DNA of 45,295 bases from an uncultured Oribacterium sp. (GCA_900770445.1 CAAGKO010000075.1:1-45295), one strand, 5' to 3'; counted from the first letter of the stretch, positions 34,046 to 42,367 are shown. Numbers and translations are program-made. The notes: generated by a model not told the origin, from the letters alone.

Positions 34046-34142
34046 GCAGAATAATCGAGAACATTCATCCGAAGCCTCAGCACACCACGGATGAAGCTAT
34101 AACATTTTTGACGCAGGAACGCCTCCCTCTCTCCATTTCTCC

Positions 34143-34289
34143 TGCAAACGCGATCGGGCATTACCTGCTCCTTCGTCGCAGGAACGCCCGATCATGTGGC
34201 ATTGCCACATAGTCCAGCGAAAAGAAGAGCCCGAAAAAGCATGCAAGCATGTTTTTTCGGGCTCTTCTTTTCGCTGGGCTGCGTTTGCA
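34143..34289. other. Closed four-way-junction structure between proC and atpC
   Basis: TGCAAACGC (34143-34151) pairs with GCGTTTGCA (34281-34289) and encloses three hairpins: GATCGGGC/GCCCGATC (34152-34159 with 34186-34193, with an inner CCTGC/GCAGG), ATGTGGC/GCCACAT (34194-34200 with 34204-34210, 3-base loop) and the 31-bp hairpin at 34214-34277. The hairpins follow one another with almost no spacers, giving a cloverleaf-like layout. It could be a structured RNA, a 3' UTR element or a DNA element. Confidence 0.65.
34214..34277. terminator. Long bidirectional terminator hairpin (proC / atp operon)
   Basis: Arms of 31 bases (34214-34244 with 34247-34277) pair with a single G-U. The stem contains GAAGAGCCCG, A-rich and T-rich tracts, and a CATGC/GCATG tip. 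It lies between two convergent units and is the only terminator candidate for the ATP synthase operon. Confidence 0.8.
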
Positions 34290-34297
34290 ACGGCTGG

Positions 34298-34726
34298 TCA
34301 GATGTAGTGCTTCTTCTGTGACGAGAATTCCAGTCGCGACAGTGCGCGGGCAAGGGATGACTGGGTCATCTTGAATTCGCCGACGGACTGCTTCTGGCGG
34401 AGCTGCTCGAGGGCACGCTCCTTCGCCTCCTCCGCACGACGCACATCGATCTCCTCTGCGGTTTCGCAGGTATCGACGAGCACCGTGATTCGGTTATTCG
34501 CGCAGTTCATGATGCCGCTGCTGACGAGGACTTCGATGCGCTCGCCATTCGGCTTCACGATTTCCATCGGTCCGGTCTCGACAGCCACAACACATGGCGC
34601 ATGATGCGCCATCAGGCCACGGAAGCCATCCGAAGTATTGATTTTCAGATACTGTGCATGCTCATCATAAAAAACCTTATTCGATGCAATCACCTGTAAA
34701 CTGAACAGTGCTGGTGTGTCTGCCAT
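34298..34726 (-). CDS. atpC: ATP synthase subunit epsilon
   Basis: 142-residue epsilon subunit of the F1 central stalk, which regulates ATPase activity. The N-terminal beta-sandwich (FSLQVIASNKVFYDEHAQYLKINTSDGFRGLMAHHAPCVV, VLVSSGIMNCANNRITVLVDTCETAEEID) and the C-terminal helical hairpin (RRAEEAKERALEQLRQ) are complete. GAAGAGG precedes the ATG. It is the last gene of the atp operon, 133 bases after atpD; that gap carries a perfect 10-bp hairpin. Confidence 0.95.
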   Translation of the reverse strand: MADTPALFSLQVIASNKVFYDEHAQYLKINTSDGFRGLMAHHAPCVVAVETGPMEIVKPNGERIEVLVSSGIMNCANNRITVLVDTCETAEEIDVRRAEEAKERALEQLRQKQSVGEFKMTQSSLARALSRLEFSSQKKHYI

Positions 34727-34752
34727 TTCAAAACCTCTTCACAATTCAATTT

Positions 34753-34777
34753 CTTCCGGCTGTGATACAGCCGGAAG
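34753..34777. other. Intercistronic hairpin atpD-atpC
   Basis: CTTCCGGCTG (34753-34762) and CAGCCGGAAG (34768-34777) form a perfect 10-bp stem with loop TGATA and no T-run. It may adjust atpC level or mRNA decay. Confidence 0.6.
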
Positions 34778-34859
34778 CCGGACATACTGCCGATCTGTCG
34801 TGTTCTGTACACACGATAACTTCATGCAGACTGTGCCGGCATACTCTATATATCCTGTT

Positions 34860-36269
34860 TTACGCCTTCTTCGCGTCTGCAGTCGCCATATCCTCGGCCT
34901 TCTTCTTCACATCCTCGATGGTGCCGACGTTAAAGAACGCACTCTCCGGGTACTCATCCATCTCACCATCGATGATGGCCTTGAAGCCCTTGATGGTATC
35001 GGCGAGCGGTACATATCTGCCCGGGATACCGGTGAACTGCTCACCGACGAAGAACGGCTGGCTCAGGAAGTTACGGATCTTACGTGCACGATAGACGGTC
35101 ATCTTATCCTCCTCGGACAGCTCTTCCATACCGAGGATCGCGATGATATCCTGCAGCTCCTTATACTTCTCGAGAATCTGCAGTACACGCTGTGCCGTGT
35201 CATAGTGCTCCTTACCGACGATCTCCTCGGTCAGAATTCTGGAGGAACTCTCCAGCGGATCGACGGCCGGGTAGATACCCTGCTCTACGATCTTACGGGA
35301 CAGAACCGTCGTCGCATCGAGGTGCGCGAAGGTCGTCGCCGGTGCCGGGTCGGTCAGGTCATCGGCCGGAACGTAGACGGCCTGTACAGAGGTAACAGAA
35401 CCTTCCTTCGTCGACGCGATACGCTCCTGCAGCTGGCCCATCTCCGTCGCGAGGGTCGGCTGATAACCGACGGCCGACGGCATACGGCCGAGCAGGGACG
35501 AAACCTCAGAACCTGCCTGTACGAAACGGAAGATGTTATCGATGAAGAGCAGCACATCCTTATGCTGCACATCACGGAAGTACTCGGCCATTGTAAGACC
35601 GGTCTCTGCGACACGCATTCTCGCACCCGGTGCCTCGTTCATCTGTCCGAAAACGAGGGCCGTATTCTTGATAACACCACTCGCGGTCATCTCGCTGTAG
35701 AGATCATTACCCTCACGGGAACGCTCGCCGACACCGGTGAAGATCGAGTATCCGCCATGCTCGGTCGCGATGTTCCGGATCAGCTCCTGAATCAGGACCG
35801 TCTTACCGACACCGGCACCACCGAACAGACCGATCTTACCACCCTTTGCGTACGGAGCCAGCAGATCGATGACCTTGATACCGGTCTCGAGAACCTCCTG
35901 TACCGGATTTTGATCCTCGAACTTCGGTGGCTTCCGGTGGATCTCCCAGTGCTCCTCGGTCTCCGGCGACGGCTGTCCATCGATCGCATCGCCCAGCACA
36001 TTAAACAGTCGGCCGAGGGTCTTCTCACCTACAGGAACAGTGATTCCGGCACCTGTATTCGTGACGACCATGTCCCGCTCGAGTCCCTCGGATGCACTCA
36101 GCATGATGCAGCGCACGACGCTCTGCCCCATCTGCTGTGCCACCTCCATGACACACTCTCTGCCATGATTATCTACCTTAAGTGCAGTCTTGATCTCCGG
36201 AAGCGGTGTGGTATCAAACGCCACATCGACGACCGGTCCCATCACCTGCACGATTTTTCCTGTCTGCAT
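34860..36269 (-). CDS. atpD: ATP synthase subunit beta
   Basis: 469-residue catalytic beta subunit. Motifs: IGLFGGAGVGKTVLIQELI (P-loop), GVGERSREGNDLY (catalytic Glu), ALVFGQMNEAPGARMRV, DVLLFIDNIFRFVQAGSEVS (Walker B), LLGRMPSAVGYQPTLATEMG and the DELSEED-related segment MEELSEEDK. Length is typical. AGGAGG precedes the ATG, twelve bases after atpG. Confidence 0.98.
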   Translation of the reverse strand: MQTGKIVQVMGPVVDVAFDTTPLPEIKTALKVDNHGRECVMEVAQQMGQSVVRCIMLSASEGLERDMVVTNTGAGITVPVGEKTLGRLFNVLGDAIDGQPSPETEEHWEIHRKPPKFEDQNPVQEVLETGIKVIDLLAPYAKGGKIGLFGGAGVGKTVLIQELIRNIATEHGGYSIFTGVGERSREGNDLYSEMTASGVIKNTALVFGQMNEAPGARMRVAETGLTMAEYFRDVQHKDVLLFIDNIFRFVQAGSEVSSLLGRMPSAVGYQPTLATEMGQLQERIASTKEGSVTSVQAVYVPADDLTDPAPATTFAHLDATTVLSRKIVEQGIYPAVDPLESSSRILTEEIVGKEHYDTAQRVLQILEKYKELQDIIAILGMEELSEEDKMTVYRARKIRNFLSQPFFVGEQFTGIPGRYVPLADTIKGFKAIIDGEMDEYPESAFFNVGTIEDVKKKAEDMATADAKKA

Positions 36270-36281
36270 GTATCCTCCTAA

Positions 36282-37190
36282 CTACTTCCGCTGCTGCGCG
36301 CGGGCGCCAGCGGCGATCTCCGTGATTTCCTGTGTGATCTGTGCCTGACGCTGCCGATTATACTGAATGCTCAGCTGCTGCTTCAGCTTGTTACCACTCC
36401 GGTTCGCGGCATCCATCGCGGTCATACGTGCATTCTGCTCCGAGCAGAAGGACTCGACCAGCGCACTGTAGATGAAACCGTTCAGATAATCCGGGATGAC
36501 GTTGTCGATGATGGCCTTCGGTGTCGGACGCATACGGAACTCCTCCATACCCGCGACCATCGGCACCGTCGTCCCCAGCACACCGCCGTTCAGCTTATCC
36601 AGCGGAAGCAGCTGCTCGGTCTCGGTGACCATCTCCAGACTGTTCTTCATACGTGTATACACGATGTAGAGCGCATCGAACTCATGTGCCTCGAAAAGAT
36701 CCAGCATATGACCCGTGATGACACGTGCCCGATGCAGGGTCGGATTCTGCGCCGTATAGTGGAAGTGGTGCGCGATCGGCTCGTTCTGTGCATGGAAGTA
36801 TGCACGGCCCATCTCGCCGACGACGAACAGCTGATGATTCGGGCGCTCCCGGAGGATCTCCTCGGTCCGCTTGATCACATTATGATTATAGGCACCGGCG
36901 AGACCCTTATCCGCTGTCACGCAGATGACCGCCGTCTTATAATCCCTCGGTTCCATCGTTTCACGAACCGAACGACGCACATCCAGGTATGGATGCGTGA
37001 AATCCTCCGGCAGATGACGAAGGATACGCTGGATCATCGTCTGCAGCGTATAGAAATACGGCTCGGTTTTTGCCAGATCCGTCTTCGCCTTCCGGAGCTT
37101 CGTACTGGAGATGAGGTACATGGCGTTGGTGATTTTCAGCGTATTATCGATGCTCGAGATACGATCCCGAAGCTCTCTTGTTGTTGCCAT
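36282..37190 (-). CDS. atpG: ATP synthase subunit gamma
   Basis: 302-residue central rotor shaft. Both terminal coiled-coil helices are visible (RELRDRISSIDNTLKITNAMYLISSTKLRKA and the C-terminal RMTAMDAANRSGNKLKQQLSIQYNRQRQAQITQEITEI), as is VICVTADKGLAGAYNHNVI. I start at 37190, where AGGAG precedes MATTREL; the reading frame extends further upstream without support. The 177-bp gap to the upstream fusion gene holds an ATGCTTC/GAAGCAT hairpin (37329-37346). Confidence 0.96.
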   Translation of the reverse strand: MATTRELRDRISSIDNTLKITNAMYLISSTKLRKAKTDLAKTEPYFYTLQTMIQRILRHLPEDFTHPYLDVRRSVRETMEPRDYKTAVICVTADKGLAGAYNHNVIKRTEEILRERPNHQLFVVGEMGRAYFHAQNEPIAHHFHYTAQNPTLHRARVITGHMLDLFEAHEFDALYIVYTRMKNSLEMVTETEQLLPLDKLNGGVLGTTVPMVAGMEEFRMRPTPKAIIDNVIPDYLNGFIYSALVESFCSEQNARMTAMDAANRSGNKLKQQLSIQYNRQRQAQITQEITEIAAGARAQQRK

Positions 37191-37367
37191 GATGTACTCC
37201 TGTCTTCCGCCAATGCTTCCCGCCGACATCCTCATGTCCCGGAGCCGATTCGACTCCGCAGGATAAAATGTCACGTCCTACGTATAGATAACGATATGGA
37301 CGAGGCAATCCTCACCTGCTGCACGACGATGCTTCGCCGGAAGCATTGGCGTTATATGATGAAACGC

Positions 37368-39416
37368 TTAGACTGCGCTCGTGCTTCCTGATGTGCTGTG
37401 CTCGCTGTCCCAGATCTTCAGGAACTCGTCGGCGACACTCAGAATGCTCTTCTTCGCATCGTCATCGAGCACCTTCGAAATCTCGAGGTTCTTACCGATC
37501 TCCGGATAGCGTTGCGCGAAATACGCGAGCATCTCCCCCTGGAATTCCTTGACATGCTTCGGCTCGACGCTCATCAGCTTCTTATTGAGCGCGGTGACGA
37601 GGGTGATGACCTGATCTGACAGGGACATCGGATGACCGAGCGGCTGCTTCAGAAGCTCCATGAGCACCTTACCCTGGGTCAGGAGATCACGGGTGTTCTG
37701 ATCGAGATCCGAGGAGAACTGCGTGAAGACGGCCATCTCACGATACTGCGCGAGATCGATACGGAGGGATCCCGAAGCCTTCTTCATGGCCTTCGCCTGC
37801 GCCGCACCACCGACTCGGGATACGGACAGACCGACGTTGACGGCCGGACGCTGACCCTCGAAGAAGAGGTTGCTCTCGAGGAAGATCTGACCATCGGTGA
37901 TGGAGATGACGTTCGTCGGGATATAGGCCGACACATCACCATCCTGGGTCTCGATGATCGGAAGTGCGGTGATGGAGCCACCACCGAGCTTCTCACTGAG
38001 ACGGCAGGAACGCTCGAGGAGTCTCGAGTGCAGATAGAAGACATCGCCAGGGTACGCCTCACGTCCCGGTGCACGACCGAGAAGCAGTGACAGCGCTCTG
38101 TAGGCGACGGCATGCTTACTGAGATCATCGTAGACGATCAGGACATCCTGTCCCTTGTACATGAAGTACTCGGCGAGGGAGGTCGCCGCATACGGTGCGA
38201 TGTACTGGATCGGCGCCGGATCGGCCGCGGTGGCCGCCATGACGCAGGTGTACTTCATCGCATCGTGCTTCTTCAGGTTCTCGACGAGCGAAGCGACGGT
38301 TGACTCCTTCTGACCGATGGCGACATAGATACAGATACAGTTCTTGTCGGCCTGGTTCAGGATCGTATCCATCGCGATGGAGGTCTTACCGGTCTGACGG
38401 TCGCCGATGATCAGCTCACGCTGTCCACGACCGATCGGGAACATCGAGTCGATCGCGAGGATACCGGTCTGCAGCGGCTCATTGACCGGCTGACGATCGA
38501 TGATACCCGGTGCCGGCTGCTCGATGGCACGGTACTCATCCTCATGGATCGGACCGAGACCGTCGATCGGCTCACCGAGGGCGTTTACGACACGACCGAG
38601 ATAGTCGTTGGATACCGGTACGCCGGCCATACGACCGGTACGCATACCACGACTGCCCTCGCCGAGTCCGGTCTCGTCACCGAAGAGGATGACACCGATA
38701 CGGTTCCGCTCGATGTTCTGTACCATGCCCTTCGTCCCGTTATCGAACTCGATGACCTCGCCATACATGGCATGATCGAGGCCGTTCATGATGGCGATAC
38801 CATCACCGACGCTCTCGATGAAGCCGATTTCCTTCTTCTCGGCCTTCAGGTCGAAGTTTGAGATGCCCTTCTGAAGAATCGTCAGGATGTCGGCATCGCT
38901 TGCGAGGCTGGAACGGGTATTCCGGATCTGCTCGAGGAACTGATTCCGGCGGCCGCTCGTCGACCAGTCGTACTGATCGTTGCCCACTTCGAGGATGAAA
39001 CCGCCACCGAGCGCCTTATCCTCCTGCATCTGGAAATCGAAGTGCTGTGTCTTATACTTGTCAAATACAAACTTCTGAATATTCAGAAGCTGCTTCTCCG
39101 TCGGCTTCGTCACATAGCGAAGGCGGACCTGGATCTGGCGCTCTGCATTTGCACGGATTTCACCGTACTGCTGAGCGATGTCCTTCCAGCTTCCGAGCGC
39201 ATTCTGCTCACAGAGAAGCTTCAGGGTGTCGCGCACCTCGGTCGGGAACACACTGTCGATGATGGTGTTTCTCTTCTCCAGTGACACGGTCGGATCACCG
39301 AGCTCGGAAAGGGTTTCCGGCAGGACCTCGAAGATACGTGAGGTCGAATTCACTACGCTCGGAGAAACCTGCAGCTGAATCAGACGTTCTGCCATCTCTC
39401 TTGCATTCTGCGTCAT
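37368..39416 (-). CDS. atpHA: ATP synthase delta-alpha fusion subunit
   Basis: 682 residues in one open frame. Residues 1-170 are the delta (OSCP-like) subunit: SLEKRNTIIDSVFP, LLCEQNALGSWKDIAQQYGEI and the C-terminal domain with EDKALGGGFILEVGNDQYDWS. Residues from about 172 on are a complete alpha subunit of about 510 residues, beginning DILTILQKGISNFDLKAEKKEIGFIESVGDGIA, with P-loop GDRQTGKTS (338-346), SLSKHAVAYRALSLLLGR-like DDLSKHAVAY, and ISITDGQIFLE. There is no linker of note. AAGGAGG lies next to the atpF stop and three bases before the ATG region. No separate atpH or atpA exists in the operon. Fusion would tether one delta to one of three alpha subunits, so stoichiometry (one delta, three alpha) becomes a question. 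Confidence 0.95.
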   Translation of the reverse strand: MTQNAREMAERLIQLQVSPSVVNSTSRIFEVLPETLSELGDPTVSLEKRNTIIDSVFPTEVRDTLKLLCEQNALGSWKDIAQQYGEIRANAERQIQVRLRYVTKPTEKQLLNIQKFVFDKYKTQHFDFQMQEDKALGGGFILEVGNDQYDWSTSGRRNQFLEQIRNTRSSLASDADILTILQKGISNFDLKAEKKEIGFIESVGDGIAIMNGLDHAMYGEVIEFDNGTKGMVQNIERNRIGVILFGDETGLGEGSRGMRTGRMAGVPVSNDYLGRVVNALGEPIDGLGPIHEDEYRAIEQPAPGIIDRQPVNEPLQTGILAIDSMFPIGRGQRELIIGDRQTGKTSIAMDTILNQADKNCICIYVAIGQKESTVASLVENLKKHDAMKYTCVMAATAADPAPIQYIAPYAATSLAEYFMYKGQDVLIVYDDLSKHAVAYRALSLLLGRAPGREAYPGDVFYLHSRLLERSCRLSEKLGGGSITALPIIETQDGDVSAYIPTNVISITDGQIFLESNLFFEGQRPAVNVGLSVSRVGGAAQAKAMKKASGSLRIDLAQYREMAVFTQFSSDLDQNTRDLLTQGKVLMELLKQPLGHPMSLSDQVITLVTALNKKLMSVEPKHVKEFQGEMLAYFAQRYPEIGKNLEISKVLDDDAKKSILSVADEFLKIWDSEHSTSGSTSAV

Positions 39417-39419
39417 CGC

Positions 39420-39926
39420 TTATGCCTCCTTCGTGCCGTTCGGCTTCTGACCCTCACTGTCGCTCAGGAACTGGTCAAACAGCTGGCTGTCGTTCGCTGC
39501 GCTGTCATGGGAGGTTGCGATCTTATAGGCTGCCTGTGCGACGAGCACGGCCATCTGCTGCTGCATCTCATGCTGCTTCGTCTCGGCATCCTTCTCAGCC
39601 TGAATCTTCGCCTCGGCGATGATCTTGTCAGCCTTCTTGTTTGCGTTGTGGATGATCTCGTCGTATTCCTTCGACGCATCGATCTTTGCCTGGTTGATGG
39701 TCTCCTGGCGCTCTGTCTCGATGTTCGAGAGGCTCGCCTCATACTTCTCCTTCAGCGCTGCTGCCTCCTGATTGACGGCATCTGCGTTCTTAAACGATGC
39801 CTCGATCTCGTTCTGACGCTTCTCGAGGATCGCGCGCACCGGCTTGAAGAGGAACTTCTTCATAAGGAAAGCCAGGAACAGCAGGTTGATCACGGTAAAT
39901 AATAAGTTGATATCTACTCTTAACAT
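39420..39926 (-). CDS. atpF: ATP synthase subunit b
   Basis: 168-residue peripheral stalk subunit. One N-terminal membrane helix (INLLFTVINLLFLAFLMKKFLF) is followed by a long charged helix (AILEKRQNEIEASFKNADAVNQEAAALKEKYEAS onward) typical of the b dimer. It ends three bases before the delta-alpha fusion gene. Length is normal for b. Confidence 0.95.
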   Translation of the reverse strand: MLRVDINLLFTVINLLFLAFLMKKFLFKPVRAILEKRQNEIEASFKNADAVNQEAAALKEKYEASLSNIETERQETINQAKIDASKEYDEIIHNANKKADKIIAEAKIQAEKDAETKQHEMQQQMAVLVAQAAYKIATSHDSAANDSQLFDQFLSDSEGQKPNGTKEA

Positions 39927-39969
39927 GTTTCTTCTCCTGTCTTCACTGTACTACTGTCTCAAACAAAGA

Positions 39970-40191
39970 TCAGCCCAGGAAGAAGATGCAGAGGATACCG
40001 AGAACGAAGCCGTAGATTGCGGTTGCCTCGGCGAGGGCGCAACCCAGAAGCAGGATTCTCATGATCTTGCCGTCTGCCTCCGGCTGTCTTGCGATGGCCT
40101 CTGCGGCCTTACCGGTTGCGATACCGATGGAAAGACCTGCACCGATGCAGGCGAATGCTGCTAAACCGACACCAATTGCTGTTACGCTCAT
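39970..40191 (-). CDS. atpE: ATP synthase subunit c
   Basis: 73-residue c-ring subunit with two membrane helices joined by the ARQPEA loop. The ion-binding carboxylate is the Glu in CALAEATAIYGF. Compared with Na+-binding c subunits, the helix-1 Gln is replaced (GLSIGIATGK where Na+ types have GQGYAAGK) and the Ser after Glu is Ala, which argues for protons as coupling ion. AAAGGAG precedes the ATG. Confidence 0.95.
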   Translation of the reverse strand: MSVTAIGVGLAAFACIGAGLSIGIATGKAAEAIARQPEADGKIMRILLLGCALAEATAIYGFVLGILCIFFLG

Positions 40192-40375
40192 AATTTTTCT
40201 CCTTTAAATTCATTCACAAATCAGTGACCATCTCTGCTTATTCTGTTTTGGATGGTCGTCCGATATCTACCGCTCTTCATTTCAAATGAAGGGGCTGTTA
40301 CACATTTGCTGCGTGACGATCTCCCGGTCGATGGCAGAGCCGAATCCGGGGAGACGGTTTCAGGACGGCTGCGGT

Positions 40376-41062
40376 TTACTCCACCGCGTCCTGGATGTAA
40401 AGCGATGTCAGGAATACGAAAACGTATGCCTGAATCAGTCCGTCAAATATATCAAAATAGAGACTGAAGATGGCCGGAACGCCGACCGGAACGACCATTT
40501 TGATCAGCTCCATGATGATAAATGCACCGAGTACATTACCGAAAAGTCGCATGCACAGGGACAGCGGACGAATCACCAGCTCGAGGATATTGATCGGTGT
40601 TACGATCGCGACCGGCTGTGAAAAGCTCTTCAGCCAGCCCTTCGCACCCTTCGCGCGGATACCCGCGATCTCGATCAGTACGATACTGATGAGTGAAAGA
40701 CCGACCGTGACATTCAGATCCTTGGTCGGCGGCTTCAGTCCGAACAGACCGATCACGTTGGACACTCCGATATAGATGAGGATGACGGAAATCAGGGTTC
40801 CATACTGCTTTCCCTTCTCTCCCAGCATCCCGTTGATGAAGTTGTCCAGGAAGGTGACGATCATTTCTGCGACCTGCTGACGTTTACCCGGGTTGTGTAC
40901 CTTCAGGTTCGAACCCAGATAGATGGAAAGCGCAGCCAGTACAGCCATGATCACCCAGGTAATGACGGTCGATTCGGCAACTTGAATCCCTCCGAACACC
41001 GGAATCGTGAATGCAGTGGCGACCTGCAGCTGTTCCTGGAGTTCCGAAGTAAATTGCTCCAT
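40376..41062 (-). CDS. atpB: ATP synthase subunit a
   Basis: 228-residue membrane subunit a, forming the ion half-channels beside the c ring. The essential Arg lies in PLSLCMRLFGNVLGAFIIMELI; the C-terminal helix contains FDGLIQAYVFVFLTSLYIQDAVE. I start at 41062, after GGAGGTAG. First gene of the operon; no atpI is seen before it. A promoter and a terminator-like leader hairpin lie upstream. Confidence 0.94.
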   Translation of the reverse strand: MEQFTSELQEQLQVATAFTIPVFGGIQVAESTVITWVIMAVLAALSIYLGSNLKVHNPGKRQQVAEMIVTFLDNFINGMLGEKGKQYGTLISVILIYIGVSNVIGLFGLKPPTKDLNVTVGLSLISIVLIEIAGIRAKGAKGWLKSFSQPVAIVTPINILELVIRPLSLCMRLFGNVLGAFIIMELIKMVVPVGVPAIFSLYFDIFDGLIQAYVFVFLTSLYIQDAVE

Positions 41063-41129
41063 TCTACTACCTCCATATTCTTTTACGTAAGTGCTCGAGA
41101 GCGATGCCGCTCCGGGTGCCGTATGCAAT

Positions 41130-41165
41130 AAAAAAATTCCGTACCGAAACCGGCCAACGGAATTC
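41130..41165 (-). promoter_or_regulatory. Possible attenuator hairpin in the atp leader
   Basis: On the minus strand AATTCCGT and ACGGAATT, with inner CCG/CGG, form a hairpin followed directly by TTTTTT, about 70 bases before atpB and after the promoter. It looks like an intrinsic terminator inside the leader; a small hairpin GAGCG/CGCTC follows before the start codon. Confidence 0.5.
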
Positions 41166-41225
41166 ATCTATGCAGGGCAGCCCCCCTTCCGGGCAGGCAT
41201 GGTGCTCCCGATTACTTCGGTTGCT

Positions 41226-41253
41226 ATTATATTCCGCAATTTTTTATATTCAA
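41226..41253 (-). promoter_or_regulatory. atp operon promoter
   Basis: TTGAAT (41248-41253) and TATAAT (41226-41231) on the minus strand with a 16-base spacer. The transcript would start near 41218 and have a leader of about 155 bases. Confidence 0.72.
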
Positions 41254-41355
41254 GCCGTATTTTTTATATATTTAATATGTCATTTTGACTTCGATTGTTC
41301 ATTTTGATATATTAATCACAAGCTTGTATTGTATTTTTGGAAATAATCTCTATTG

Positions 41356-41401
41356 GTAACAGTTCAGGCAGGGGACCCGGCGGGGCGGCCTGAACTGTTA
41401 C
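41356..41401. repeat. Miniature palindromic element, copy 5, with 8-bp direct repeats
   Basis: 46 bp with perfect 14-bp terminal inverted repeats GTAACAGTTCAGGC (41356-41369) and GCCTGAACTGTTAC (41388-41401). CTCTATTG occurs immediately on both sides (41348-41355 and 41402-41409), as expected for a target-site duplication. The interior keeps AGGGGACCCGG of the A arm but has lost the rest. It lies 24 bp upstream of the LysR start codon. Confidence 0.85.
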
Positions 41402-41424
41402 CTCTATTGAGCGAAGAGGTCCCT

Positions 41425-42315
41425 ATGGTTTCATATGATTATTATCGTATCTTCTATTATGTCGGCAGCTGTCGCAGCTTCACCCAGGCGGCACGCATGC
41501 TCGGCTCGAATCAGCCGAACGTGAGCCGCGCGATGAACAGCCTCGAGGCAGAGCTCGGCTGTAAGCTCATGCACCGCGGAAAGCGCGGCATCACCCTGAC
41601 ACAGGTCGGGCAGAAGCTCTACGAGCATGTGTCGATCGCGTACGAGCAGCTGAGCTTCGGCGAGCGGGAGCTCCAGAAGGATGTCAATATGGAGACCGGT
41701 CACGTCACCATCGCCGCCTCCGAGAACGCACTTCGTCTCGTGCTGCTGCCGGTGCTGCGGGACTTTAAAAAGAACTTCCCGGAAATCAGCATCAGCATCT
41801 CAAATCACTCGACGCCTCGCGCACTGAAGGCACTGCGGGACGGCCTCGCCGACATCGCACTCGTGACCACACCGCTGGCAATTCATGGCACGCTCTCGAT
41901 GGAGCCACTCTTTACCTTTAAGGAAATCCCCATCGTCGGTCCGGGGCTCCGGCACCTTGCGGAGAAGCCCATGTCTCTGCGTGAGCTCGATACCTATCCA
42001 CTCATCAGCGTCGGTCGCGATACCGGCACTCGCGAGCTCTATGTGCAGTACTTTCTGAATCATCAGCTACCGTTCGATCCGGAGCTGGAGGCCTCCTCCA
42101 CGGACCAGATCCTGCCGATGGTGGCGTATGATCTCGGAATCGGCTTCTATCCAGAGGCACTCGCGCGGGATGCCCTGCAGCGTGGCGAGGTCTATCGTAT
42201 CCAGCTCACCGACCCGCTGCCAGACCGGACCTTCTGTGCGGTCGTCGATCAGTCACGTTCACTGTCGACGGCGGCGGAGACACTGCTGCAGGAGTTCGTC
42301 AAGCTTCGGCATTAA
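41425..42315 (+). CDS. LysR-family transcriptional regulator
   Basis: 296-residue LysR-type regulator. The N-terminal winged helix (YYRIFYYVGSCRSFTQAARMLGSNQPNVSRAMNSLEAELGCKLMHRGKRGITLTQVGQKLYEH) is followed by the two-lobed ligand domain (VTIAASENALRLVLLPVLRDFKKNFPEISISI). The start at 41425 has AAGAGG upstream. It is divergent from the atp operon but nothing shows that it controls it. The repeat just upstream may influence its expression. Confidence 0.92.
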   Translation: MVSYDYYRIFYYVGSCRSFTQAARMLGSNQPNVSRAMNSLEAELGCKLMHRGKRGITLTQVGQKLYEHVSIAYEQLSFGERELQKDVNMETGHVTIAASENALRLVLLPVLRDFKKNFPEISISISNHSTPRALKALRDGLADIALVTTPLAIHGTLSMEPLFTFKEIPIVGPGLRHLAEKPMSLRELDTYPLISVGRDTGTRELYVQYFLNHQLPFDPELEASSTDQILPMVAYDLGIGFYPEALARDALQRGEVYRIQLTDPLPDRTFCAVVDQSRSLSTAAETLLQEFVKLRH

Positions 42316-42360
42316 AAAACTCCGTTGGAGAGGGGCATGTCCCTTTCCAACGGAGTTTTT
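42315..42360. terminator. Bidirectional terminator lysR / NlpC-P60 gene
   Basis: A perfect 15-bp stem (42315-42329 with 42346-42360) with A5 on one side and T5 on the other, between convergent genes. Confidence 0.92.
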
Positions 42361-42367
42361 ATATTGA

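Larger units (their letters stand above)
41063..41424. other. Divergent region atp operon / lysR
   Basis: 362 bp. It holds the atpB leader (41063-41218) with a terminator-like hairpin, the atp promoter (41226-41253), a strongly AT-rich stretch (41230-41345) that may serve as an activating UP-like or bending region, and the 46-bp repeat copy 5 close to the LysR start. Confidence 0.6.

Noticed and set aside
34716..36281. Plus-strand reading frame of 521 codons opposite atpD
   Set aside because: Mirror image of the conserved ATP synthase beta gene; no start signal or domain.
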